Of a DNA stretch of 64,000 nucleotides, positions 48,701 to 62,500 are shown one piece after another. The notes beneath the pieces were generated by a model. The model ran no database searches. It saw only the letters and a list, made by a program, of their open reading frames with translations, and was not told the origin of the DNA. Numbering within the stretch: position 1 is the stretch's first letter; each line of letters begins with the position of its first letter. The stretch is taken from contig JAECUM010004955.1 in the NCBI GenBank assembly GCA_016617855.1, positions 46,892 through 110,891 on the forward strand, read 5' to 3'. The stretch comes from Megalonaias nervosa (Eukaryota; Mollusca; Bivalvia; Unionida; Unionidae). The position numbers were made by a program, and so were the translations under genes.

Positions 48701-50523
48701 TGTAATCACTTGCTTCAGGTGAAACACGGATAGTATACATCATTTCCATGCAAGGTGACTACAAGTCAATAATTACCAGATGGGGTGCCCAGACTGATTC
48801 GTGCTATGTAATGTAGGTGATTAATCTCAATTCCACTTTTGACACCTTTTCCATTACCTATCCAAAGCCTTGTTATTTTCTCTTGTATGTCTTGTCAGAT
48901 AGTAAAAGACCCATTTAAAATAATCCACTGGGCAGGTTAACTGTACAGCAACAGGTATTGTTTAATTTGTATGTAATATCTAATCTGAAAAATGCTGATG
49001 ACTCTTCAAGTATGAACATAAGGATTGCTTTTTCAACGATCTATAAGTCTATTATGAAAACTCCTATCTTTATGCTATATTTCATATCTCATCTCATGGG
49101 AAGTGAAGGGCACCAGCATCCTAATACCCTTCATTTCCCTTAAGATGCGTATTCATAAACAAGATGCTTGAGGATGCTTAAGCATTTCAGCATGTAAAAC
49201 GTATTGCCAAACCAGCAATAGATCTGGACTGTCTCCTTCATAGAGATTATAACAGAAATCAAACTCACAGTATCCCAATCCCTTTTTGTGGTAAATTCAA
49301 AACAACGAAGCATATTCAGACCCACCTACCATGACAGATGTCCATGAGTAATTACCCCAAGTCCAATCTGTAACTTTAGCCACCTGTCGGTAGTTTGCCA
49401 TACCAAAACTGACAACTGGTCTAATAGTTTCAAAGAAACTAAGTATTGTAGAATCACAGATTCTTTCATTAACTGACCTAATTCCTTGTATGCCAAGAGT
49501 AGTTTGCATGAACCAGACAATACTAGGTAATACTAGGTAATAATTTCTCTGAGCATCATCTCTATGAAGACCATTCCCTCTGTTATTCAGTATTCATTAA
49601 ATTAGATTGTTCTACTTTATTTGTCAAGAACTTACTGCAACACCAAAAAGTCATGGGCTTCTCCCCACCTGAAGTCCCAAGATGCTTGAGGATGCTGAAG
49701 CATTTCAGCATTAAAACTTACGAGTCTAATAACTGAACTCTGGCATGAACCTCTGCAAAAGAAGACTGCCCATGAAATCGACATCTCGAAATCAAGCTTG
49801 CATTTTTGTCAAATATTTCATAGAAACAGTGAAATCAAATTCAACAGCTCTGCACACTTTTAATATTGGCAAACACTCTCTTGTAAGTAAGAAAATAGGC
49901 CTAAGTGTATTTTGAATCATTTTCAATAAAACACTATATTGTAATTAAAAATGTAGGCCCAATCATGTTTTGATACAGCATACCTGATATTGATAAAACT
50001 TCAATAAAAAGATTACTAAAAATGAATGAAAAATTATGCCTGAATCACATGACCATTAGTGGTGTAGCCAGCCTCAATTTATGCAACTATGTTTTACACT
50101 TCATCTTAACAACTTTCCAGCCTAGGTTGTACCTATGATTGTTAGACAAGTAGACTCCTTTAATCCAATGTAGTCTTGTTGTCACTGTTATACAAGTATA
50201 TTCCACTAATCCAAAGTAATCTTTTTGATTATGCATGGATCAGTCAAGAAGCTTTAATCACTTGTTTCAGGTGAAACACGGATGGTTTACATCATTTCCA
50301 TGCACATTATATGTTGACACATACGTATGTGAATTATTCATATATGACCAACCTTTGAACACAGATTTTCCAATTCCAAATTTGTTGCCTTCATTGTAAT
50401 TCTGTTTTACATTACAGAAGAAACAGCAGCATGGTTCAACATTTTCAGAAACTGGATATTTTCTAACGTAAATGGAAACCAAAGCAAATTAAGCAACCTA
50501 GTGTGGGCAATGCTTAGGTTTGA

Positions 50524-50579
<56 letters not shown>

Positions 50580-53500
50580 GCATATGTCAGATGTCCTTTT
50601 GTTTCTTTTCTAATCACCTTCTGAGATGCTCCATTCAGCATGCCTCTATCCCATAATGCCTTGTTTCCTGTTGGGTCTTCATCCACATCATCTGTAACAT
50701 TGGGTCCCAATCTTGTCTGCAATACACAGGAATATTTATACTTCCTGAATGTACATAGATTTAAAATAACCCAAAGGTATTTATCATTACTCCTGCCAAG
50801 TCCCAATTTCCCATTCCTATACGGGCATCCACTATAAGGCGATAGTGGTGAAAATGTCATCTCATTGCTTGTCAGTTCACTCAAATGCTGAGAAGCAAAG
50901 CTGTCTTCACCTTTTCTTGAGATATCATCACCAACCCAACTCCTTCTGCTGCATTCATAATATAATACAAGATGAACTTTCTGTTCAATGAGCAATATTG
51001 ACATTTGGACACTCTATTCTCCTGTATTATGATCCATTTAAGAAAGTTTAATGATTGTTTATATCTGAACTCATGGTTCAGTCAACAAGATTAATGCCAT
51101 AAATTCACACATGAATTTTAACAAAGTTAATGAAATTCCACATATCTGCAACCGAACTACAAGCAAACTGTGAATGTACATAGACTGATATTTGGAAAAG
51201 TAAAAAAGTTTATTTCGTATTTCATGTGTCACCCATTTCTAAGTACATACTTCATCTGTCACCCATTTTCTACAGTAACTAATTTTCAAGGTAACCATCT
51301 TTTGCAAAAATAGTCAAACAAGAAGTTTGCTATTTAAAAGAAACGTTTTTGAAATATTTTTTAAATACGTGTTATTTTTATATTTAAATATTTTGTCTCA
51401 AAGATTAAGAAAAACATTCGTTTCAAGGAACTGTTTTGAACATAATTTTCTGTCTTTACACTCAATTTCATATTCATCCATGAAATTCTTCAAAAGTTAA
51501 TGAGCAGGAACCTAAAGTTCAAAGTCAACCAGAGAGCAAAGTTCAAAGTCAAACACGGAGCAAAAATTGTGTAAAGAATAAAAAGAAAGTATGCAAGTAT
51601 ATAAATAAATAATGTGTGTGTGTGTGCGTGTACGTGCATGCATGCAGCAGTGTTTAACAGTACCTCAGCATCATAGAAGTTACATGGTGCAAAATAAAAT
51701 AAAAAAGGAAAAAAAATAAAAGTGAATTGCACAAAAAATACCCTGGGGAGATAAGCCCTTCCAAAAAACCTAAACATGCAGTACAACATAACATAAAGGA
51801 TAAAGATGTCAAAATTCTGTAAAAGAAAACTGATAATCAAACCTGAGCTAGGTCTTCTTAATGTTGATCCATTAAGTCCTTCAAACACAACTCAATAGAA
51901 ATGATATTTTTAGGATGTGACGTGAAGTCATGGGCAGACATGTTAAACACTATATGCCTCTCAATGGATATGGCAGGGGCATCAAATTTACTTGTTAATA
52001 TGTTTAACATTTTGTCATAAATTATTGCTTGGTGCATGCTAATGAAGAAAAACCTTGTCAAAATTTAAGTCATTACCAGCACCATTTAAGTCATTACCAG
52101 CTTTAGAGTTGTGTGTACAAATGTTTTACCCTCCTATGTGCATAATTAAAGAACTGTGCAACTAACCACAGTGATATTGCCAAACTTGTCAGCTCCTGCT
52201 ACAGTATCATAGTCCAGCATACAGGATGCTGTAACCCACATGGGATTTGTGTCATCGGCAAAAATAATCAGCTGATTCTCCTGCCGTTTGTATCGTATAA
52301 AGTGAAAACTTTCTTGAATATCTGCCACCACTATCCTGTTGCCCATGGTATGAATGCCAACTATAAAGTTCGGGATGTGCTGGAACAAAATGAAAACTGT
52401 TAAAGTGCATTTCAAATATACATGTAAAGATGGGATATCCTGAAAAATATGAAAACCTTTGAAGAGCATTTCACAAATATGTGCAAGTTTATTCTTTAAT
52501 CACAATTAAGAAGTATTAATCCTACAGATTAATTAACATCCTAATGTTTACTACTATTATTACCAACTTTGTATCATCCGAAATAGCTGGCCAGATAGAT
52601 TGGGTAACTAACTTGTACAAATGGAGAAAATTCACAATTTCTTAAAAATCAATTACATCTTGAATGCATTTAATAGCAGATATCAAAACCAGAAACCAAC
52701 CATTTGGTGAGATCATCAATACTGCCATCAAAAAGATTTTGTGCTCTTTTTTGTTTCCAACACAGGACAGACATATTTGGACTGCTCATAGAAAAGAATA
52801 TTCAGATTTTCAAAACATGAGTACAAAACCTGATGACCTTTACATACAGTGAGAAGCAATAATAGTACCTGATGAAAGCTGTGTTCTGAATCTGCTAACT
52901 AAATTGCACGAGTGCAGGGTTATTTCAGTTTAGTTGGAAATAATTGTTTGAGAAGAATAATCTATGTTGGTGTTGTACCAAGACAAGGAAATCCAGTCAC
53001 GGGCTTACATTATTTGTCCCGGCATAGCCTCGTGGGGAGACCAGTAATATAATCCCTTGAATGGGATTTCCTTGTCTCGGTCCAAAACCCAACATAGATT
53101 TTATTAGTGTTCTCCATGAATGTTGTGCAAGGTAATAGTGACTAGCATGAAAACCATGAACAAATGAAAATATGGTGAAAGCAAGAAATTTTCTGATTTT
53201 GTGCCCATTAAATTCTGGGACAATGGTACCCTCATGTTTACCGTGTCATACAAACTCATACTTAATGCACTATTTACATCAACCAGTCAAAAATAAATTT
53301 TTTTAATCTCCAACATTGCCCACATTAATAAAAAAGTATTCCCCCCCTTTTCACAAGATTAAACTTGGGTATTTTAACATAAGTTTGGACATAAGGAATG
53401 CAGAATATGGCATGACACTATGAAATTTACAGCTCTCCAACTAAAATGTGCATACTTACTTTGTTTTCACATTTTCTCAGCAGTTTCTTCTTTCCTAGGT

Positions 53501-56500
53501 CGTATATTCTCAAGTAATTTCCAATGCCAACCAGAATTCTTCCCTGATATGTTGTTATAGCTCCAGGCATTTCATCAGTTACTGTTTTGTGCAAAAGTTC
53601 CAATTTTTCCCCATTGTTAATCAGTTTGTATGTGTACAGAAATCCCCCACTTAGGGAACGGGGGTTGAGCACCAGGTCCTTAGCAACTCCAATAATCACA
53701 TATGTATCCTCAGGACTGTTGGCAAATTTCACTAAAGCAATGCTGAAAATATTGAACCATGAAGATAAACTTGAAAACTATAAACTACGCAATTTTTAAA
53801 ATTTCAAAAAAAAAAACATAAAGAAACATATTTGAAATATTTATTTGAAAACAGAGCTTCCGAGTTTATACAGTCTAAACTTGTTAACCCTGTACAGTGT
53901 ATTGATGTCATAAGCAACAAATAAAACCATAATAAACCTAAGAAAACAATGAAGGGCACATTACATGCCTGTACTTTGTTTAATAGTACTATATGTGGAT
54001 AGCTGAAATGTTTGTGCAGAAACCAGCTTTCTTCAGTCAGTCACACTGGCCCAAGATCAGCAGGATACTTCCATATCCAAAGTGCAAGCCATCCACAGTT
54101 TGGTCCAGGTCTGTGATTTGTAACTAAAGTTGTACAAAAAACCTTTTCTTTTTTCATTCAGTTAGTGGCCCAAAATCCAAAGGCTTCTTCCTGATCAGAA
54201 GCCATCCACACAGTTTGCTCCAAGTCTGTGATCTATAACTAATGTTGCTGTACAGAAACCATTTTTCTTTCGTCACTCACAACGGACTTTACCAGTTATA
54301 TTTTGATCCCAAAACAAATGAGTTTCTTCCTTACCCCAAGTGCAAAATATCCAGAAAGTTTGTTTGAGGTATGTGATACAGAACTAATGTTATTACACAA
54401 ACCTTTTTATTCCTTTAGGCACTGACCTTAACTCATTAACCCCTGGCGCCGTGTTTATGCGGAAGGAGGTGGTAGCCTACTTCTGAGCTCTGTAGCGTCA
54501 AGGTCATGTACGACACAATAAAGTGGGTGGTATTATAGAAAGGTAGTCAGATGTAGCTTTACGATGATACCAAATAATATGGATGTTCTAGTTGCACTAC
54601 AAAATACAGACGGAAAAACGTAACTTTTTTGACCCGAGTTTTTTCCGGCCGAAATTCGCCCGAGGTCGGAATCCGATTTTGTGTCCGGATTTTAGACTTT
54701 TTGGCCTCAAATCTAAGACAGACCGGTCTGAACTGCACACAGACAGGTGAACCTTTGCAAAAAGTAGGATAAGATGGGCATTTAGAATAAAGAGTGGTCT
54801 CGACATGAAAAATGATGGGTCCGTTTAGCAAAAAAAAAAAAAATAAAAAGAAGTCCAGCTTTTACCTTTCTGCTCATGCTCAGGCGAAATAGCCAATGAA
54901 AAACGATGTTTTTAACACAACTAGGCATTAGGTTAACCTAAAATGTCTTGGAGGTTGATGTATTAGGATGTATTCAGAAATAGCCCCCAAAATGGGTTTC
55001 CTACTCGCATTTCAGGCGAAAACGACAAAAACCTCCGGGGTTAATGAGTTAACCCATCGATTTTCTAAAGAATAAATTTCCAGGTCATTTCCAAGGTTTT
55101 TCCCAGGATGAAATTAATTTGTTCAAGGTTCACATATGACCATTACTGAATGGAATTAAAGAACATTTTAGATTATAAAACATGCATTTTCTAAATCTAA
55201 AGAAGTTTTTCTATCAAGACTCCAAAACATCTAAGTCAGAAAAGATGATCATGTACAAAATCACAAAATGTATCACATGGAACAAGTTTGATTATATTCC
55301 TATAAATTGGCATGTAAAGTCATTTCAATGTACAGAATAAAAATTCTAACTTTATTTTGCTGACCTGCATTATGTTGCTAAGTGGGAATAACATAATGAA
55401 CATAAATTAGTTTTGTTTCCTTTCAAACCTTTAATTCTAAGGGCTGTTCCAGTAAAACATATACCCCCCCAGGAGGAAGGCACTTTCAAATTCAACCAAC
55501 CCACAACAGAAGCAATTAAAAAAAATTATGATCCACCGTCAGATATGTTTTAATCGAAAAACACTGCCCCCTACAGAAGCATATTTCTTTTACATAATTT
55601 CTGGCTATGGGTTAGTGGGTTCTAGAAGTGATTTTAATATTGGGTTGGGGACAGAAGCGATTTAAATGACAGCTGGCTGGAGGTAATCTACTGGATTCTT
55701 ATAGATCATATAATCTACTGCATATTTTTGTTTGTATTCATTCATTATAATCAATCTTTTGTACTTTTGTTTGTCTGTCAGCCATGTATGTCTCTGATAC
55801 TGTGAAATCACAAATTTTCTTGGTGGCTTATTATCTGTAGATGTCACTGATCAGTTCCTTAATACCTACTAATTTAATGTCCATGAATATAAATTTTTTA
55901 ATAGGGATTTCTATTCTAATACAGAAATCATGAATTTGTAAACTGTGTGTTTACTAAAGTGATCACTATGTTTTGCTATTTTTCTTTGATCTCAGGCATG
56001 CAGCTTTTGATTAGGATAATAGTTAAATCTTGTATTGCTTTAAATGTGTGGTCAGATGCTATGATTCCCTTGTTATTATTTTTTTCAATAAATGTTTTGG
56101 TAAACTTATAATACATGATTTGTCAGAAAAAAATCATTAATGCCTGTGAAAGTGATGTTGCATTATTTCTGCCTACTTTTACACTATATCATTTCTTGTA
56201 AGAACATATATTTCAGTTACCAGCAGCTTATTTTTATGCCTTGTTGCAAGACTAATATAAAGTTTTAAAAAAAAGAAATAGAGCAAGTCAAACATTTTTA
56301 TGTCATAAATTAGATTTTAAAAAAATGGATGAAAGTCAAGGAATCATTTTTTTCCAGAGTACTCGTAAAATCAATGTCATTGCAGTTAACTGTTTTTGTC
56401 AACAGCATTATCATCATCACTGATGGCCTAGCAGTAACATTCTGCACTTTTAATCCAGTTATCACAGGTTCTATCTCCCACTTCTAGTCTTTCATATGAG

Positions 56501-59500
56501 ACTAATACCTATGTACTGAGGGGCTTCCATGGCAGAGTGGTACAAGATGCTTGTCATGTGATTACTTGCCTCCAATGTGTAAATGAATGTTGCCAGTTAC
56601 TTGTGGAAGGTCATTAGTTCTACATAAGTGGTGTTTGGTGTCTCAAAAGTACTTGGATTTTCTTCAGCAGTAAAACTGGCTGCCATATATAGATTCTCTT
56701 CATCTGAAAAGGGCCATAATGATCTACCGAACCTGAGGTCTCATGTTTTAATGACTTCGGCTGTTGGAGATAAACATCAAATCAACAGAGGCTCGATATG
56801 CCCAAGTGAACTAAGGTGTTTACTTTTACAGATCACTTGCACATCTCACAGAGCGAGTTTTTGTCACAGATCAACTAATTTCGGTTGGTGGTCTTTCGGG
56901 GTTCTTCCTCCACCTAATATACTGTTAAACCCTGCCCAAAAACAAACCAAACCAAAGTAAATCAACCAACTAATCAACTGTGGCAACAGCAGCAAAGGTA
57001 CTAGTCCATCATTTTTGCCACAGCTGTACGAGTTTATAAATTTTGACTCTAGTAATTTTTGTAGACCTTTGAATATTGTCAATTAGGCCTTTCTGACAGT
57101 TACCTAAAAGTCATCATCAGTTGGTACAAATGATTTTTCATAGTGAGCATAAGAGATGGATAAGTCTTGAGCAATCCTGCATCACACGCTGCCAAAAAGT
57201 TTACAATTTAGCTCACTTAAAGTTCATCTAACAATATCCATTGTTCCAACCAGAAATGTTATAACTTACTCAAGCTATATTCACCGATATCTGGAGCTGT
57301 GCATCTGTAATAAATATTTGTAACAAAGTATGAGAATGCATCAGTGTTTTTCAATGATGCATTTGAACTGAGCAACAACCGGAATCAACAAACCAAGAAA
57401 TGAAATTGTTCACATCTCGGGCAGAAGTACAGTGTATAATCATAATCTGCCAAAAGATTTTTCAATCTTTAAATTTGCCAAATTCTTTTCCAACCATACT
57501 AATTCAGTGGACATAATCACCAGAATGGAAAGAAACAGACCAGAACAGATATAATCAGAAGGTTAAAATGGATTTGAGTAGCTAAATTCATGTGGTTTAG
57601 TTAACTGTACAGTCACCCTTTATTGTCTTCCCTTTGATGTGATTTCTTACTGAAGCTGAGAAAATAATGATGCACACATCAAAAAAGAGGCACACTTTTA
57701 CTCATTATTGTTGTTCTAATACTTCTCCATTCCAGCCTGTTCTTAGATCTTGTCCCCCCACATACTGTTTGTCACATTTATGATATTTATCTAAATCTGT
57801 CACATACTTTTCCTACTACTATACTAATTGTTTGTGAATATGCATATCAATGTGAAATGCAACAGGGAGACTAAATCCAAGATAGAAAACCTCTACATTT
57901 CTGGATGTATTCTGCTTGGATTCCAGGTTTCTGCACAAAACTCAAAGAGTTCAAGACTCGCTGTATTAATTCAGTTCCCATTGTAAACCTGTGCAAACAC
58001 CATGATATTAAAATTCAATAACTTAAAATTTCGAGTGCTGATGATCAAATTTGTATCAGTATAGACACATCTAAGACGACAGCTTTTGTGAAAAGAAAAC
58101 CATAACAGCCACACCATTTTCTGGATCTACACAAGTTTGAAATGTGTGCTTTCAATACTACACTAAAGAGTCCAGTGCTGATTTCAGTAACGAGACTTCC
58201 AAACCCAGGCCTGTAATGGGATGGAAATTATGTTAATAAAACAATCTCCCTGACTTTTTTCAGTTACAAGTAGGACAAGCTCTCAAAAGATTCTTTTTGC
58301 TAAAATCTTACTTTCATTATCAACCAATTAGGGACAGTCAAATCATGTATACTCTATTTTATCTTCACTGATTTATAGCATGGTTCTCGTTCTTTCATAT
58401 CTGTAGTGAGTCCTTCAACATCTCTCAATGGTTGTATGCCTTTTTCGACCATGCTGACTGGACACATTATAACATAATGTTCAAGTAACAGAAATACCAA
58501 GGGATAACCAGAGACCAATAAAATCAAATAAAATGGTCAAGTTATCTCCCCTGCAGGGATGCTGCCAGGATTTCAGGATTTAATCTAAGTTTTGTGTGTG
58601 TGTGTGATCTCCAATGAGGAAGTGGTGGTGGGAGGAATAGCCATTGTTAAATATCTCCCTAATACTTAAATATCAGACACTCTTTCTTACTGTTCCACTC
58701 TGTTAAGGCTCTACTGAAATCAAAATACTCAAAGAGATGTCATCGCTAGTTATATAGCAATTATTACTGTGATGGCATTGGGCATGGTCACGTGGTTGTG
58801 GTGGGGGGTCTTGGTTGGGATGGCAGAAAGATCATAGGCTTACTCCATATTTGACAGCTAATTACGATGTTGTCAAAAGAATTAAAACTTTTCTAACAAT
58901 TCATTTGGACTTGGATTATATACTTGATTCACAGTCAATGAACAGGTTCTAAAATTGATGTGTTTATTTTGGAGCCATGTTCCTCCATCTCATTCAAGAT
59001 CTGAATATACCAAAGGTGAAATTAGAACAGTTGCATCCTAAATTACTATCATGGCTACTTTAAATGTTATTTAATGTGAGACTTTAATGCCAGAACTCAT
59101 AGCTTCAGTGATTTTTAGATTAAAAAATGAATTTCTTCTCAAACAACTCAATTTGGTGCAGATTACATTGTTTTTTAAGGATACTGAGAATTCTTGATGT
59201 GTAAAAATTGCACAAGAAACAAACAGTATCAGATCAGGAAATTAATACCACTTGGGAAAAACTGACAGGAATATGCAGAAATAATGATAGTATTATTTAA
59301 ATGGAATATGTGGTTACAATACGAGTGCTGGTTCTACAACTTTGCAAAATATATCTCATACAACTTTTCTGTTGTTTCTAACAACACTCTGTAATATTGC
59401 AATACTTTTTGCACACATGAAGTTGACCCACTTTTTACTTATGTCCCTTGCTAATTAATAGTTTTAGATTTTACAACAAAACTAAGCACATTTTACCTTT

Positions 59501-62500
59501 TGACAATAAATCATGATCACAAATATTTAGATTGCAAGAAAATAGAAGTTACAATTTTATTAAAAGTATTGGTACCAGTAAAACTAAAGGAGATGGTAAA
59601 AAAGAACCAGGATGAACAGATTAATAGTGTAGTAAGGAACCCATATATCAGAATGACATTAAGTATTTTTTCATCAATTTCATCATTAGTTAATGACACT
59701 GCTTAAAATGTTGTGTACTAGATAATAGTCATCCAATTTAATACAAATACCAAATGATGGCTTGGAACTATGTGCCAAAAGGTCTGCAGTAAATATCAAC
59801 ATCCTCAAAATATACATAGGAATAACCAAACACAAACAGGACAAATTTTATCCATCTTTGAGTTTACACATTTCAGTCAGTTTCTTACGTTTAATGTCAT
59901 TTAATTTTTGCACACTGAGAGCATGTACTTCATTTGGTAATTCATCTGCATGATATGAAAGTTAGTCTTGTTATTCTTTTGTTGCCATAGTGGTTCTACC
60001 AACTAGAGATCTACACACACTTAATTCTGTTGTATTGGGATTCTCTGATGTTCCTTATGAGCATTAATCTGTTGATTGTTTCTGAATTTAATATGATCCT
60101 CCTCCTCTATGTACGAATATTATTCTGCGCTGAGAACTCCCTTTCATTGCCTGCTGTCTGAAACGCATATGCATCACTAGCTTGAACAAGTTACTGTTCT
60201 TTATGGTTGTGCAATTTTCAACATCTCACAGGTACGGCCCCATGGATATCTCTGTTCCAAAAAGAAAAGTTTTCACTAACATGAACTCTGCCAAAGTTTC
60301 ACTTCTTGAATCAGTGCTTTGCTGCCTCTTATGCCAGATTTTTTCTCTTCCATAATGCTGAATTAGGGTTTCAAGTCCAACATTCCCATAGTTGTTGTTG
60401 TTCAGACATGGGTATCTTGAATAAATATAACCGGCATCCTGTCCATCCAACACGTACATCAGACTCGCACTCAACATCAATTTTGGGCTCAAAATTACAC
60501 ACTGGTATTTCCATTTACAATTTACCAATGTCCAACAGACTGATATACATGAAATTCATTGTCATCATAGCTATCACCAAACAGTATTTGCCGACTGAAG
60601 ACGTCTGACGACAAACCCTGTTGTGATTCAGCCATTTTGGTTTCCTGTGTGGCCCTTATTAGAAACACGTATTTGTAAAACTTCCATGATGAAAGTAAGG
60701 TTCAAACTACCATAAAATGCTTGTTCCAGGGCCCAAGGAACCAATCAAATTTAATTTAACAGCCATTCACGTCGATCCGATGTATCCAGCTATTTTAACG
60801 TTTGCCTTCCTGAATCTGGATGTCCCATCAATTGCTGCGATACTGCTACAGGCAGCGCATATTATGTCTTGAAATGCACTTTTAAAGTTAAAAGTTGAAC
60901 CGCAAATTGCATACTGTGCAAAGCACGTTTTATATCCGCGACGTTGACATAATTTGCGGAACGCGTATCACTGCTTTATAAGTATGCGAATTCGTACAAA
61001 TTAGGTGCACTCGCGTGTACTGGCATCATTTTCTGACCCAATGTTTTATTTACGTTAGACCGCTAGGAGGGGGTTAGTTGCGATTTTAAATATATATTTG
61101 GGTTTTTATTCTGACAACCCCACCAGCGATTTCTCATTTTGTGAACACAACCCACAACATTCCGCTGTCAGAATCAAAATACTTTGAAACACAACCTCCT
61201 ACAGAAGTTTTTTTGAAGCGCCGTCGGGGGGGGGGGGAGGGGGGATATATATATGTTTTACTGGAACAGCCCTAAAGAATTCTATAACAATATCTATATG
61301 CATCTTATAGAAAACATTTCCTATTACAGTATTAAAAAAAAACAATGAATGCAAATAATTAGAATCTTGTCATGCAACGAAAAAGAGTTTAACCCTGAAT
61401 TTACCTGTGCCAATAAAATCCCAAACAAGATTTTTCAAACAACCTAATCTCCTTAAGATGATCTGGTTAAAATCCATCATTTAAAATAAATTTTCATAAG
61501 GGTTGATTTAAATTTTGACAAAAGACCTTCAAAATTATATACTGTTGTATAAACAAGGGCTGAATTTTCCTTAAAATCAACTTGTCTTTTTGTAATTTGT
61601 TAAACCAGTCCCCAAACCTGTACTGATACAGGGGCTCATATCGTTTTTTAATATATAATACAAGGGACGAAAATTTCTCATTTCAGTTTTGAGATTCAAC
61701 AATCTGGACTACAAATTTGGCTTAAAACGAATAGCAGTCAGTTTTCTAATCCAGGTTTCCTCCGAATAGTCCCACCCCATTTTTCATATTTGGACATTTA
61801 GGTTGGGGTGTGGGGTCACTGCAACTGCTAATCGAAAATTTGGAATTTGCCACCACCGTACAGTAGCGACATATGGTAGTCGCTAACCAGCAGGCCTTGA
61901 AAATTTAAACTTATGTTATATCGACTTATACCTGCATGAAATTGATAGCAAAATGATTTTTTTTCTCAGAAATGGCAAGTATTATAATCATTATGTCTTT
62001 AATCTGTTGACAGACTAGACGAAACTACGGCATAGATGAAACCTGACCCAGTACTCGCCATTTCCATTACTAGTCACATAACTTCACAAATCTCAAACGA
62101 CGACATCGAAATCCAATAGTCACGTGATATCAACAACTAACTCCTTTTTAATGTTGTTGTACAGAAATTCAATTATATTAAATGAAAGTCAGATACTTAT
62201 TGTAAAAACCAGCAATCTGGCCAGTCTGATTCATCAAGCAGAGAGCACATGTCAACGTGGTAGTCATATGATACAACAAAACTCCAGAAGTTGTTCTTGG
62301 AAGAGATAAATATAGAAAATTTTGTGTTCTTTCATTTTTGTCTTTTTATTACAACCAGTATACGACTTTCATTTAATATTTTTTATATTTTTTTCTCTAC
62401 AACATTTGAAAATGTAGGTTGTTAGATTTGTGTACTCATCAATCTAACGTTTAAAGTTTGCTAGGCCATCCAGTAAGCGGCTACGTTTTGCCACCACCAT

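Larger units (their letters stand above)
47959..50617. other. SF3B3 intron with internal duplications
   Basis: 2.7 kb intron. It holds one isolated exon-derived copy at about 49060-49130, a duplicated 75 bp segment (48681-48752 and 50231-50306), a duplicated segment of about 40 bp (49161-49200 and 49680-49717) and a (TA)n(GA)n microsatellite near its upstream end. Confidence 0.65.
55441..61272. mobile_element. PIF/Harbinger-type element, about 5.8 kb, TAA target duplication
   Basis: Left GGGCTGTTCCAGTAAAACAT then ATACCCCCCC; right end, other strand, GGGCTGTTCCAGTAAAACAT then ATATATATCCCCCC. The first 20 bases are identical. The flanks are TAA on both sides (55438-55440, 61273-61275). These ends also bound the 189 bp MITE at 25639-25827. 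The interior includes SINE-like sequence (56519-56955), a CpG-rich zone near the right end (60740-61230) and a minus-strand coding remnant (59852-60635). No DDE transposase was recognised, so it may be an autonomous copy with a decayed transposase or a chimera. Confidence 0.6.

Noticed and set aside
50498..51004. 168-codon minus-strand frame with a Ser-Leu repeat
   Set aside because: It contains the genuine SF3B3 exon 50618-50716, but the remainder is intron read-through, including the GA microsatellite.
52664..52852. Plus-strand open frame near SF3B3 exon
   Set aside because: Short, AT-rich, intronic, no recognisable domain and no splice or start context.
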